DNA of 64,000 bases from Coprococcus ammoniilyticus (GCF_025567345.1 NZ_JAOQJS010000006.1:186001-250000); one strand, 5' to 3'; counted from the stretch's first letter, positions 36,511 to 44,988 are shown. The notes: a model not told the origin generated them from the sequence alone. Numbers and translations: made by a program.

Positions 36511-36539
36511 TTGCAGGAACGGGATAAATTTTATATAAT
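36511..36539 (+). promoter_or_regulatory. Promoter of the sulfhydrylase-type gene
   Basis: TTGCAG (36511-36516) and TATAAT (36534-36539), 17 bases apart. The leader of about 115 bases shows no SAM riboswitch or T-box features. Confidence 0.7.
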
Positions 36540-36662
36540 GAATTGATGTGCTAAATGGTACATGAAAAGACAGGTATTTATACTGGAAATAATAATGGAT
36601 ATGAATACAGAAACTTGGAATAGATCATAAAACACAGAAGATATAGTTATCAGGAGGATGTA

Positions 36663-37946
36663 ATGAGTAAATACAAGATTAATACAACATGTGTACAGGG
36701 AGGTTATGAACCGGGAAACGGAGAACCACGTCAGGTTCCGATCTATCAGAGTACAACATTCAAATATGCAACAAGTGAAGATATGGGTAAATTATTCGAT
36801 CTGGAGGCAGATGGATATTTTTATTCCAGACTTCAGAATCCGACAAATGATCTGGTTGCAAAGAAGATCTGTCAGTTAGAGGGCGGTGCAGCGGCGATGC
36901 TTACCGGTTCCGGTCAGTCAGCAAACTTCTATGCAGTATTTAATATTGCAAATTGTGGTGACCATGTTGTAGCATCAAATTCCATCTATGGTGGAACCTA
37001 TAACTTATTTGCGGTAACGATGAAGAAGATGGGAATCGATTTCACATTTGTTGATCCGGACGCATCTGAAGATGAGATCCGTGCAGCGTTCCGTCCGAAT
37101 ACCAAGGCATTATTTGGTGAGATCATTGCAAATCCGGCTCTGACCGTATTAGATATTGAGAAGTTTGCAAAGGTAGCGCATGAGCAGGGAGTACCGCTTA
37201 TTGTAGATAATACATTCCCGACTCCGATCAACTGTCGTCCGATCGAATGGGGAGCAGATATCGTAACCCATTCCACAACCAAATACATGGACGGACATGG
37301 AGCAGCTATCGGTGGATGCATCGTAGATGCCGGAAAGTTTGACTGGATGAAATATGCAGACAAATTCCCGGGACTTACCACACCGGATGACAGCTATCAT
37401 GGAATTACATATGCAGAGAAGTTCGGAAAAGAAGGCGCATTTATCACAAAGGCAACTGCACAGCTGATGCGTGATTTTGGTTCTGTACAGTCTCCACAGA
37501 GTGCATTTATCCTGAATCTTGGACTGGAAAGTCTGCATGTCAGAGTAAAACGTCACTGCGAGAATGCACTCGCAGTTGCAAAATATCTGGAACAGAATGA
37601 TAAGGTTACTTATGTGAATTACTGCGGGCTGGAAAATGACAAATATCATGCACTTGCAGAAAAATATCTGCCAAACGGCTCCTGTGGCGTTGTAAGCTTC
37701 GGTGTAAAGGGCGGAAGAAAAGCAGCGGAAGAATTCATGAAGCACTTAAAACTCGGTTCGATTGAGACACATGTAGCGGATGCGAGAACCTGTTGTCTGC
37801 ATCCGGCAAGTGCAACACACAGGCAGATGAATGATGAAGAATTGACAGCATGCGGTGTATATCCTGATCTTGTCCGTTATTCATGTGGACTGGAAGATGC
37901 TGAAGATCTGATCGCAGATCTGGAACAGGCATTTGCGCAGATCTAA
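36663..37946 (+). CDS. O-acetylhomoserine sulfhydrylase/Cys-Met metabolism PLP enzyme
   Basis: 427 residues, PLP-dependent gamma-family enzyme. The catalytic Lys lies in VTHSTTKYMDGHG (near 205-217). PLP-phosphate contacts are YSRLQNPTND (near 54) and TGSGQSAN. The length and the ETHVADARTCCLHPASATH stretch favour MetY-type O-acetylhomoserine sulfhydrylase over cystathionine gamma-synthase or methionine gamma-lyase. It would join sulfide and O-acetylhomoserine to give homocysteine. RBS AGGAGG. Single gene; no sulfur genes are adjacent. The exact reaction among these family members is not certain. Confidence 0.9.
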   Translation: MSKYKINTTCVQGGYEPGNGEPRQVPIYQSTTFKYATSEDMGKLFDLEADGYFYSRLQNPTNDLVAKKICQLEGGAAAMLTGSGQSANFYAVFNIANCGDHVVASNSIYGGTYNLFAVTMKKMGIDFTFVDPDASEDEIRAAFRPNTKALFGEIIANPALTVLDIEKFAKVAHEQGVPLIVDNTFPTPINCRPIEWGADIVTHSTTKYMDGHGAAIGGCIVDAGKFDWMKYADKFPGLTTPDDSYHGITYAEKFGKEGAFITKATAQLMRDFGSVQSPQSAFILNLGLESLHVRVKRHCENALAVAKYLEQNDKVTYVNYCGLENDKYHALAEKYLPNGSCGVVSFGVKGGRKAAEEFMKHLKLGSIETHVADARTCCLHPASATHRQMNDEELTACGVYPDLVRYSCGLEDAEDLIADLEQAFAQI

Positions 37947-38042
37947 GATCTGAACCGGTCTGAAATATAGAAAGAAGATAGCCACAGCAGAACTGTTATA
38001 GAAAATAGCAAAGGAAATATCCTGCTGTGGATGGAGGAAGAA

Positions 38043-38864
38043 ATGAAGTTAAGAATTGCCAAGGGTTGTATTGTAATTATGCCCGTGATCGGTACTCTGG
38101 GACTGTTTATATTTACATTTGTTGGAAAGATCATATACGGATGGGGACTGTTTGTTATCATGCTGTTATTATCGGGTATTATCAATCAGTTATTTTTCCG
38201 TTGCCCGCACTGTGGAAAGTCAATTCCTGCAAATGCGACACTGAATCAGAAATACTGTCCGTTGTGCGGAGCTGACCTTGGTCTTATTGATTCACCGTTC
38301 AGTTATTATTCGAAATGCAAAAAAAATAAGAATGGACAGTATCAGGCATACACTACAGTTGGGTATCTGGCATTTATTGTTGGTACAGCAATCGTATTAT
38401 TTATCGTTGTAGCACTTCTGGGATTTGACAGTGTATTTAAAGGAACCGGACGGATCCTGATTCTTGCGGCACTGGCGCTTGGATTTTTGATCGGTATGAT
38501 GTGCAGATGTATCGTAGGGTCAGCTGCGAAGCTTGATAAAGAACATCTGTATTACAGTAAGATCCCCGGAAGATGGAAATGTTATGATATTTCTGATATA
38601 AAGGAACAGGCAAAGCTGCATAAGCCGTTTTACCATGTGGTAAGAGGGTATGTTATGATGACCAATCAGGGTGTCGTGACCATTCCGGTAGCTACTTATA
38701 AAGGTGGAAAGGAATTCCTTCAGAAGCTGACAGAATATATTAACGAGCCGATGGTGGATATTATGCCTGAGATGGTGGCATCCAAGAGAAGCGAAGAAGG
38801 CAAGAAGGCAGAAGTTGAATACAGAGCCTATAAGGACAGTATAAAAGAGAAAGGTGAAAATTAA
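38043..38864 (+). CDS. Membrane protein with a zinc-ribbon, unknown function
   Basis: 273 residues. Two membrane helices at about 5-45 are followed by a four-Cys zinc-ribbon CPHCGKSIPAN...KYCPLCGADLG (about 55-80), then two further helices at about 105-150 and a C-terminal cytosolic part that looks PH-like (YYSKIPGRWKCYDISDIKEQ). Start 38043 is used because GGAGG (38033-38037) precedes it; the ATG at 38031 has no site. It is two bases upstream of the SseB-like gene, so it is co-translated. Function not recognised. Confidence 0.75.
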   Translation: MKLRIAKGCIVIMPVIGTLGLFIFTFVGKIIYGWGLFVIMLLLSGIINQLFFRCPHCGKSIPANATLNQKYCPLCGADLGLIDSPFSYYSKCKKNKNGQYQAYTTVGYLAFIVGTAIVLFIVVALLGFDSVFKGTGRILILAALALGFLIGMMCRCIVGSAAKLDKEHLYYSKIPGRWKCYDISDIKEQAKLHKPFYHVVRGYVMMTNQGVVTIPVATYKGGKEFLQKLTEYINEPMVDIMPEMVASKRSEEGKKAEVEYRAYKDSIKEKGEN

Positions 38865-38866
38865 GT

Positions 38867-39682
38867 ATGGAAAGCGGCAAGATAAAGAATGAAGCATTGT
38901 TGGAGGCAATTGAGGTTTTTAAGGCCGAAAATAATCAGCAGAATCTAAAGAATTTTATCGAGAAGCTGTTACAGGCGAGATTTATCCTGCCTGCAACACT
39001 GGATCCAAAACCGGTAAAAGATGATCAGGGAAGGATCATGGGAGATGGAAAATTCAGAGTAAATTTCCGTGTTATCACAGATAATACAGGAAAGAACTTC
39101 TTCCCATGTTTTACAAATGACGAAGAATTCGAGCATGCGATCAAGGAAGTAGAAGTTGAGAAGATGGCACTTACTTATAAAGAGGTTGCCCCACTGGTTC
39201 TGAATTCCAATGGTCAGATCCAGGGAATCGTGATCGATCCCTACACAGTTGGTATGCAGGTCCCGGATGCACTTATAAAGACAGTGGATGAGAGCAGAAA
39301 GAGTGTGCTTGATGAGCATAAGAATACGAATATCAAGAAGCATACAATTCCGGCAAATACAAAGATCCGTTTAAGAAGTCCGAAATATATGCCGGTTGAT
39401 ATGTTGGATGAAGCAAAGAAATTCCTGGCTGAACGTCCAAATGTAAAGGCAGCTTATATCCAGATGATGGAAAAAGAAAATTCAGATGAAGAGTATCTGA
39501 TCACAATTGATTTTGAAGGTGATGAAGAAGATTTATTTGATTCCCTTCTCCCAAAGATAAAACCGCTTGCGTTTGGTATTCCAATCGCACTTACAGGAAC
39601 AGATAACGGACTTGGAAAAAAGGTTACAGAGAATACAGAGCCATTCTATAAAAAAGAAATTGTAGGAGATAATAATGTTTAA
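38867..39682 (+). CDS. SseB-like protein
   Basis: 271 residues with the two SseB modules. The N-terminal one is around FIEKLLQARFILPATLDPKP to DPYTVGMQVPDALI (about 20-140). The C-terminal one is around KIRLRSPKYMPVDMLDEAKK to LLPKIKPLAFGIPIALT (about 165-245). SseB was named for enhanced serine sensitivity, and in secretion loci SseB domains act as chaperone-like parts, but the role in Firmicutes is not established. It overlaps the next gene by 8 bases. Confidence 0.8.
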   Translation: MESGKIKNEALLEAIEVFKAENNQQNLKNFIEKLLQARFILPATLDPKPVKDDQGRIMGDGKFRVNFRVITDNTGKNFFPCFTNDEEFEHAIKEVEVEKMALTYKEVAPLVLNSNGQIQGIVIDPYTVGMQVPDALIKTVDESRKSVLDEHKNTNIKKHTIPANTKIRLRSPKYMPVDMLDEAKKFLAERPNVKAAYIQMMEKENSDEEYLITIDFEGDEEDLFDSLLPKIKPLAFGIPIALTGTDNGLGKKVTENTEPFYKKEIVGDNNV

Positions 39683-40151
39683 AAAATATCTGATCATGTT
39701 TCTGATATCTATGGTTCCGATCGTGGAACTGCGAGGTGCGATTCCATATGCAGCGGTATTCGGAATACCGACATTTCGTGCACTGATCATCTGTATGATC
39801 GGCAACATGCTTCCGGTTCCGGTGATCTACTGGTTCGCCAGACGGGTTCTGATGTGGGGAAAAGATAAGAAATATATAGGGAAATTTTTTACATGGTGTA
39901 TTCAGAAGGGCGAAAAAGGCGGACAGAAGCTGCTTGAGAAAACAGGCGGCGGAGTCTATATCGCACTGATGTTGTTTGTCGGGGTCCCACTTCCGGGTAC
40001 AGGAGCCTGGACGGGTACTCTGGCAGCCAGCTTCTTAGATCTTGACTGGAAGAAGAGTGCACTTGCCGTTATAGGTGGTGTTGTACTTGCAGGACTGATC
40101 GTGGGAGTTGTAAGCTACGGACTGCTTGGCGCGATTGCAGCATTATTCTGA
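39675..40151 (+). CDS. Small multi-drug export protein family (PF06695/COG2426) membrane protein
   Basis: 158 residues, four or five membrane segments. SMVPIVELRGAIPYAAVFGI near the N-terminus and VGVPLPGTGAWTGTLAASFL near 95 are the two half-motifs of the family, which are related to DedA-type re-entrant loops. The drug-export name comes from annotation; the true substrate is unknown. It is translationally coupled to the SseB-like gene. Confidence 0.82.
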   Translation: MFKKYLIMFLISMVPIVELRGAIPYAAVFGIPTFRALIICMIGNMLPVPVIYWFARRVLMWGKDKKYIGKFFTWCIQKGEKGGQKLLEKTGGGVYIALMLFVGVPLPGTGAWTGTLAASFLDLDWKKSALAVIGGVVLAGLIVGVVSYGLLGAIAALF

Positions 40152-40240
40152 TATCATAAATATGGAATAATATTTTAATAAGAGATATGTCTGCAGGACG
40201 AGAGAAGCTGCAAAACTTGCAGGCGTATAAGGAGATAGAT

Positions 40241-40471
40241 ATGGTAAATCCGGCATCAATTTTTAAGATAAAATCCGCATGGGAGAAATTTGCATCCAAT
40301 CATCCGAAGTTTCCGATGTTTTTACAGGCTGCGATGGCAAGCGGGATCAAAGAAGACTATATTATAGAAGTAAAGATCACGGATCCGGAGGGAAAACAGA
40401 TCTGTACAAATGTAAAACTGACAGAATCGGATATGGAATTATTCCATACCTTAAAGGATCTGAAGGGGTAA
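40241..40471 (+). CDS. Small conserved-looking cytosolic protein (76 aa), unknown
   Basis: MVNPASIFKIKSAWEKFASN to TLKDLKG. Alternating helix and strand with no membrane segment. The start at 40241 follows AAGGAGA (40229-40235); an upstream in-frame codon at 40187 lacks a site. It lies 89 bases after the export-protein gene and may be the last gene of that unit. No family is recognised beyond a likely alpha/beta fold. Confidence 0.7.
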   Translation: MVNPASIFKIKSAWEKFASNHPKFPMFLQAAMASGIKEDYIIEVKITDPEGKQICTNVKLTESDMELFHTLKDLKG

Positions 40472-40553
40472 ATACAGACAATCCAATAAATGCGGCATAT
40501 TTCTTTATAAAATTAAAAAATAGAGAATATGTCTAAAAACAGAAAAAGATTTC

Positions 40554-40583
40554 TTGACTTGCACTGTATACTTGTGTTATTGT
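40554..40583 (+). promoter_or_regulatory. Promoter of the rpmG-secE-nusG operon
   Basis: TTGACT (40554-40559) followed after 17-18 bases by TTATTG/TATTGT. The -10 is weak; the position just before rpmG supports it. Confidence 0.5.
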
Positions 40584-40646
40584 TAAACGTGCGATGAAAG
40601 AGGTCTTTTTTTTATGCCTTAAAATAAGTAATGGAGGTAGATGGAA

Positions 40647-40796
40647 GTGCGCGTTAAAATAACATTGGCATGTCAGGATTGTAAACAGCGTAATTACAAT
40701 ATGACAAAGGATAAGAAAACGCATCCAGACAGAATGGAAACAAAGAAGTACTGCAGATTCTGCAAGAAGCATACAGTACACAAGGAAACAAAATAG
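40647..40796 (+). CDS. rpmG: 50S ribosomal protein bL33
   Basis: 49 residues, MRVKITLACQDCKQRNYNMT with the paired CxxC motifs CQDC and CRFC, so it is the zinc-binding (C+) paralogue. It starts with GTG, nine bases after GGAGG (40633-40637); an ATG two codons earlier would be too close to the site and give a non-standard N-terminus. It is the first gene of rpmG-secE-nusG, a conserved order in Firmicutes. Confidence 0.95.
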   Translation: MRVKITLACQDCKQRNYNMTKDKKTHPDRMETKKYCRFCKKHTVHKETK

Positions 40797-40825
40797 TTCC
40801 GGACCAGTGAAGGAGGATTGGTTTA

Positions 40826-41029
40826 ATGGCAAAAAGTGAAGAAAAATCAACAGCTCTCAAGAAAAGCTGGACCCAGGAACTAAAGGGTGAATTCAAGAAA
40901 ATCACATGGCTTGACAGAACAACCCTGTTTAAGCAGTCAGCCGTAGTAATCGTTTCAACGGTAATCCTCGGAGCTATTATTGCAGTCGTTGACTGGCTTA
41001 TACAAATAGGCTTGAATTTCATAATATAA
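40826..41029 (+). CDS. secE: Preprotein translocase subunit SecE
   Basis: 67 residues with one C-terminal membrane helix (about 40-64) preceded by the amphipathic ELKGEFKKITWLDRTTLFKQ segment that is the SecE signature. It clamps SecY in the membrane. RBS GGAGG. Placed between rpmG and nusG as usual. Confidence 0.95.
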   Translation: MAKSEEKSTALKKSWTQELKGEFKKITWLDRTTLFKQSAVVIVSTVILGAIIAVVDWLIQIGLNFII

Positions 41030-41051
41030 TGAGTAAAGGTTGGTGAATTAT

Positions 41052-41576
41052 ATGGCAGATGCAGAAAGCGCAAGATGGTATGTAGTCCATACCTACTCAG
41101 GTTATGAAAATAAGGTTAAAGCTGATATTGAGAAAACAATTGAAAACAGAAAATTACAGGACCAGATATTAGAAGTATCTGTACCCGTAGAAGAATCCAT
41201 TGAGGTTAAGAACGGTGTACAGAAAGCTGTTACCAGAAAACTGTTTCCCGGCTATGTCCTGCTCAATATGATTATGAACGATGCTACATGGTATGTAGTT
41301 CGTAATACAAGAGGTGTTACAGGATTCGTAGGACCGGGATCAAAACCGGTTCCGTTATCAGATGATGAGATGAAGTACCTTGGAATCAACAAGGAGACAA
41401 TCGTGATCGATGCGGAAGTAGGCGATATGGTTGAGGTTACAGCAGGTGCCTGGGAAGGTACCGTGGGTAGTATTAAGGCAATTAACCCAAGTAAACAGAC
41501 CATTACCATCGATGTAGAAATATTTGGCCGTGCAACATCTGTAGAGATTGCATTCGCTGATATCAAGAAATTGTAA
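41052..41576 (+). CDS. nusG: Transcription elongation/antitermination factor NusG
   Basis: 174 residues. The NGN domain opens ARWYVVHTYSGYENKVKADI, and the KOW domain near 125-160 contains GDMVEVTAGAWEGTVGSIKA. It binds RNA polymerase and couples it to Rho or the ribosome. Start ATG 41052 is chosen over the TTG at 41040 because it gives the usual N-terminus and there is a GGTG-type site upstream. Confidence 0.95.
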   Translation: MADAESARWYVVHTYSGYENKVKADIEKTIENRKLQDQILEVSVPVEESIEVKNGVQKAVTRKLFPGYVLLNMIMNDATWYVVRNTRGVTGFVGPGSKPVPLSDDEMKYLGINKETIVIDAEVGDMVEVTAGAWEGTVGSIKAINPSKQTITIDVEIFGRATSVEIAFADIKKL

Positions 41577-41582
41577 GAGTGA

Positions 41583-41610
41583 GTGGAAGGGTATCCCCCG
41601 TTATTACCAC
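41583..41610 (+). promoter_or_regulatory. rplK leader hairpin (possible L1 regulatory site)
   Basis: GTGG (41583-41586) pairs with CCAC (41607-41610) outside GGG/CCC. A very similar GTGGGAG...CTCCC...CCAC hairpin lies before rplA (42080-42107). L1 is known to control its own operon through an mRNA mimic of its 23S site. These are candidates by position and shape only. Confidence 0.45.
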
Positions 41611-41633
41611 AATATTTTTGGAGGTGCGCTAAG

Positions 41634-42059
41634 ATGGCGAAGAAAGTAGAAGGATATATCAAATTACAGATCCCTGCAGGAAAGGCAACACCTGCACCAC
41701 CTGTTGGACCGGCTCTTGGTCAGCATGGTGTTAATATCGTTGCATTTACAAAGGAATTCAATGCTAGAACTGCTAACGAGGGAGATATGATCATCCCTGT
41801 TGTTATTACAGTTTACCAGGATAAGAGCTTTAGCTTTATCACTAAGACTCCTCCTGCAGCACTTCTGATCAAGAAGGCTTGTAATATCAAATCCGGTTCA
41901 GCTAACTCAAAGAAGACAAAGGTTGCAACTATCTCAAAGGCTAAGGTTCAGGAAATTGCCGAACTTAAGATGAAAGATTTAAATGCTGCAAGCCTTGAAT
42001 CTGCTATGAGCATGATCGCTGGAACAGCTCGTTCAATGGGCGTTACAGTTGAAGAGTAA
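41634..42059 (+). CDS. rplK: 50S ribosomal protein uL11
   Basis: 141 residues. MAKKVEGYIKLQIPAGKATP leads into the PPVGPALGQHGVNI signature. It forms the GTPase-associated centre and is needed for RelA activation by stalled ribosomes. Start 41634 follows GGAGG. Followed by rplA. Confidence 0.97.
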   Translation: MAKKVEGYIKLQIPAGKATPAPPVGPALGQHGVNIVAFTKEFNARTANEGDMIIPVVITVYQDKSFSFITKTPPAALLIKKACNIKSGSANSKKTKVATISKAKVQEIAELKMKDLNAASLESAMSMIAGTARSMGVTVEE

Positions 42060-42079
42060 TTAAGAATAAAAACATTTTG

Positions 42080-42107
42080 GTGGGAGGGTCGCTCCCGATA
42101 AGACCAC
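42080..42107 (+). promoter_or_regulatory. rplA leader hairpin (possible L1 regulatory site)
   Basis: GTGG (42080-42083) with CCAC (42104-42107) and GGGAG (42082-42086) with CTCCC (42092-42096). It ends two bases before the rplA ribosome site AGGAGG, so binding here could block rplA translation. Confidence 0.5.
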
Positions 42108-42119
42108 AGGAGGTTTATA

Positions 42120-42812
42120 ATGAAGAAGAGTAAGAAATATATAGATGCAAGCAAGCTCTATGACAAAACAGCCGTTTACGAATTTGAAGAGGCAGTTGCT
42201 TTGGTAAAGAAAATGGCTACAGCTAAATTTGACGAGACAATCGAAGCTCACTTAAGACTGGGCGTTGATGGACGTCATGCAGATCAGCAGGTACGTGGTG
42301 CAGTTGTATTACCTCATGGAACAGGTAAGACAGTTAAGGTTCTCGTATTCGCTAAGGGAGATAAGGTAGACGAAGCTCTTGCTGCCGGTGCTGATTACGC
42401 AGGTGGTGAGGAATTAGTTCCAAAGATCCAGAAAGACGGATGGTTAGATTTCGATGTTGTTGTAGCTACACCTGATATGATGGGTGTTGTTGGACGTCTT
42501 GGTCGTGTACTTGGACCTAAGGGCTTAATGCCAAACCCTAAGGCTGGTACAGTTACAATGGACGTAACAAAAGCAGTTAATGATATCAAAGCTGGTAAGA
42601 TAGAGTACAGACTTGATAAAGCCAATATTATCCATGTGCCAGTGGGAAAAGCTTCCTTTACAGAGGAACAGTTAGACGAAAACTTCCAGACCTTAATGGA
42701 TGCTATTGTAAAAGCAAAGCCATCAGCTGCTAAGGGACAGTACCTTAAGAGCGTTGTAATTGCTTCAACAATGGGTCCTGGTGTAAAGATTAACACAACA
42801 AGATTTGCGTAA
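42120..42812 (+). CDS. rplA: 50S ribosomal protein uL1
   Basis: 230 residues. Signature PDMMGVVGRLGRVLGPKGLM near 122-141 and the conserved VLPHGTGKTVKVLVFAKGD. It builds the mobile L1 stalk that moves E-site tRNA and usually represses the rplK-rplA mRNA. A terminator follows and rplJ-rplL are not in the window, so the cluster ends here or resumes elsewhere. Confidence 0.97.
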   Translation: MKKSKKYIDASKLYDKTAVYEFEEAVALVKKMATAKFDETIEAHLRLGVDGRHADQQVRGAVVLPHGTGKTVKVLVFAKGDKVDEALAAGADYAGGEELVPKIQKDGWLDFDVVVATPDMMGVVGRLGRVLGPKGLMPNPKAGTVTMDVTKAVNDIKAGKIEYRLDKANIIHVPVGKASFTEEQLDENFQTLMDAIVKAKPSAAKGQYLKSVVIASTMGPGVKINTTRFA

Positions 42813-42837
42813 ATCTTATATACCAATATATTGACAG

Positions 42838-42880
42838 AACGACCATCATGCAGGACGCGCCTGTGTGGTGGTCGTTTTGT
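42838..42880 (+). terminator. Terminator after rplA
   Basis: ACGACCA (42839-42845) pairs with TGGTCGT, extended by CAGG/CCTG near the loop, and four T follow. Confidence 0.8.
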
Positions 42881-42918
42881 ACTATATGGAAAATCTTTAA
42901 GGGAAGGTAAAAACTTCC

Positions 42919-42947
42919 TTGACATATACAGGCTGCTCAGCTAAAAT
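42919..42947 (+). promoter_or_regulatory. Promoter of the phenylacetate-CoA ligase gene
   Basis: TTGACA (42919-42924) and TAAAAT (42942-42947), 17 bases apart. A GGAAG-N7-CTTCC inverted repeat (42902-42918) abuts the -35 and may be an operator. Confidence 0.7.
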
Positions 42948-43028
42948 TTTTATGGGTAAACGCTTTAGTGTGGAAAAACATAAAAGCGAAAAAGTAAAGC
43001 CAAGATCAGACATGGAGGATAGTCACAT

Positions 43029-44354
43029 ATGAGACAGAAGAAGATTCATTACATCTATAACGATGCAATGGAATGTATGGATTTTGATGAAAGAAAAAAG
43101 CTTCAGGGAGAGAGACTGAGAGCTACCGTAGAGTTGGAATATAATAATGTTCCGGCTTACAGAAAGAGAATGGATGAAGCCGGAGTAAAACCGGAAGATA
43201 TTAATGGAATTGAAGATATCGTAAAGCTTCCATTTACGCAGAAAACCGATTTGAGAGATAATTTCCCATATGGACTATTTGCTGCAGATCTTAAAGATAT
43301 TGTACGTATTCAGGGTTCTTCAGGAACAACCGGAAAGCCGATCGTATCAGGATATACGGAAAATGATATTAAGGTATGGACAGAGATGGTTGCCAGAGCA
43401 CTGACTGCTGCAGGCGGTACAAAGGATGATATCATTCAGATTGCTTATGGTTATGGTTTATTTACTGGCGGACTGGGGGCACATCAGGGTGCAACAGAGA
43501 TTGGGGCTACAGTAATTCCAATGTCATCCGGTAATACACAGAGACAGATTATAATGATGAAAGAGCTTGGTGCTACGATGCTCTGCTGTACACCATCTTA
43601 TGCAACATATCTGGCAGAAACCATCCATGAAATGGGAATCAAGCCGGAAGAATTAAAACTGAAATCCGGTTGTTTTGGTGCAGAGCCATGGACAGAGGAA
43701 ATGAGACAGCATCTGGAAGATCTGCTTGATTTTGATGCACTCGATATCTATGGACTTACGGAGATTGGTGGTCCCGGTGTTGCATTTGAATGCATGGAAA
43801 AGCATGGTATGCATATCAATGAAGATCATGTGCTTGCAGAGATCATCGATCCGGTAACAGAAGAACCGCTTCCGGATGATACACCGGGTGAACTGGTATT
43901 TACTACACTGACCAAGACAGGTGCGCCTATGATCCGTTACAGAACACATGATATCTGTACTTTACATCACGGAACATGTGCTTGTGGAAGAACAACAGTT
44001 AAGATGAGCCGTATCACAGGACGTACCGATGATATGCTTGTTGTTCGTGGCGTCAATGTATTCCCAAGTCAGATTGAAGCTGTACTGATGGGTGTGAAAG
44101 AAGCATCTGCACATTATATGCTGGTAGTTGATCGTGTGAATTCACAGGATAAGCTTACTGTTCAGGTGGAATTAAAGGATGATGTTGATATAAACGATGC
44201 GGATAAGCTTGAGAAGCTGGCTGCATATATCAAGACACAGATCAAGCAGACTCTACTGATCAGTGCCAAGGTAGAAATGCTTCCGCCGAAGTCTATTGCT
44301 CGTTCCGAGGGCAAGGCAAAGCGTATTACCGATAACCGAAACACCGGCTTCTAA
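43029..44354 (+). CDS. Phenylacetate-CoA ligase (PaaK-type ANL enzyme)
   Basis: 441 residues. ATP-binding motif IRIQGSSGTTGKPIV-like (VRIQGSSGTTGKPIVSGY, near 95), YGLTEIGGPGVAFEC (near 240), RYRTHDICTLHHGTCACGRT (zinc-like CxC) and C-terminal SRITGRTDDMLVVRGVNVFP. It forms aryl-CoA from an arylacetate and ATP. In gut anaerobes this family handles phenylacetate or indole-acetate from amino-acid fermentation, or recaptures them. No paa genes are nearby, so its pathway here is unclear. RBS GGAGG. Confidence 0.92.
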   Translation: MRQKKIHYIYNDAMECMDFDERKKLQGERLRATVELEYNNVPAYRKRMDEAGVKPEDINGIEDIVKLPFTQKTDLRDNFPYGLFAADLKDIVRIQGSSGTTGKPIVSGYTENDIKVWTEMVARALTAAGGTKDDIIQIAYGYGLFTGGLGAHQGATEIGATVIPMSSGNTQRQIIMMKELGATMLCCTPSYATYLAETIHEMGIKPEELKLKSGCFGAEPWTEEMRQHLEDLLDFDALDIYGLTEIGGPGVAFECMEKHGMHINEDHVLAEIIDPVTEEPLPDDTPGELVFTTLTKTGAPMIRYRTHDICTLHHGTCACGRTTVKMSRITGRTDDMLVVRGVNVFPSQIEAVLMGVKEASAHYMLVVDRVNSQDKLTVQVELKDDVDINDADKLEKLAAYIKTQIKQTLLISAKVEMLPPKSIARSEGKAKRITDNRNTGF

Positions 44355-44377
44355 ACGAATGTGGCGGCATCCACGAT

Positions 44378-44583
44378 AAATTTTATATCTTGAATATTAT
44401 TTACACTATAAATGACTCGCGGGGATTTCTATTCGCTGCACATGTCGGATTCGTAAATACTCCTGTGCCAACTCGCCTTTGGCTCAGACAGGCACCCGTA
44501 TTTACTGACAATGTGCAACTCATAACGAAATCCTTGCGAATGTCATGTTATAGCGCAAATAATATCCTGAGATATTAAAATTT
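44378..44583 (+). repeat. Large imperfect inverted repeat (element D)
   Basis: About 206 bases folding on themselves. AAATTTT/AAAATTT (44378/44577), ATATC/GATAT (44385/44571), ATATTATTT/AAATAATAT (44394/44557), CTATAA/TTATAG (44406/44548), ATGAC/GTCAT (44412/44542), GGATTTC/GAAATCC (44423/44527), GCACAT/ATGTGC (44438/44511), GTAAATAC/GTATTTAC (44453/44498), GTGCC/GGCAC (44465/44491), tip GCC-ttt-GGC. It lacks the CGGTCCTTAG core of elements A-C. It may be a palindromic intergenic unit, a MITE-like relic or a terminator. Confidence 0.6.
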
Positions 44584-44711
44584 ATTGTGGGTGCCTTTTT
44601 GTATAGTGCGTTACGGTAAGTACGATTAATTGTGTAGAACATTTCCCCGGTTTTTATATATCGTCAGAAGCCGGATGTGTTCGGTTGTCAGATTATTGTG
44701 ACAGAGAGTGC

Positions 44712-44740
44712 TTGCAGATAGCTTCGGTTGTGCCTATAAT
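44712..44740 (+). promoter_or_regulatory. Promoter upstream of element C
   Basis: TTGCAG (44712-44717) and TATAAT (44735-44740), 17 bases apart. Predicted start about 44747, some 45 bases before element C, so the element would be transcribed in its GNRA-sense orientation. Confidence 0.7.
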
Positions 44741-44790
44741 ATAGACTATGAGATTAAACAGGCAATTGCAGAAAGCATATTGTAGATTTT

Positions 44791-44930
44791 GTTTAAACAT
44801 TTTGACTTACCAACTCAGAGGCATTTGAGTCCGCCGGTCCTTAGATGGCGTGTAAACGGCATCTTAGTACCGTTGCAGGACGAAACGAGCGGAAGCGTCC
44901 TCTGGTTGGTAATGTCAGAAATGTTTAAAC
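44791..44930 (+). ncRNA. Structured RNA-like element, copy C
   Basis: The outer helix is GTTTAAACATTT/AAATGTTTAAAC (44791-44802/44919-44930), then GAC/GTC, CCAA/TTGG (44810/44906) and CAGAGG/CCTCTG (44816-44821/44899-44904). The main arm is GTCC/GGAC (44829/44878), GC/GC, CGGT/ACCG (44835-44838/44869-44872) with core CGGTCCTTAG and TAGTACCG. The side hairpin is C-GGAA-G (44890-44895). None of the outer-arm sequence is shared with copies A or B, yet pairing is kept. It sits in the leader of the GDPD gene, 58 bases before its start. Confidence 0.62.
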
Positions 44931-44988
44931 AGAGCATAGAATATTCTGCAATGCCTGTTTTGAACAAACAACCAGGAGGCAGACAGAT

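Noticed and set aside
36540..36662. SAM riboswitch or T-box before the sulfhydrylase-type gene
   Set aside because: No CTTATC...AGAG, no T-box AGGGTGG and no terminator/antiterminator pair was found.
44390..44578. A 62-codon plus-strand frame in the paaK-GDPD gap
   Set aside because: It is contained in the palindromic element D, has no ribosome site and shows no coding character.
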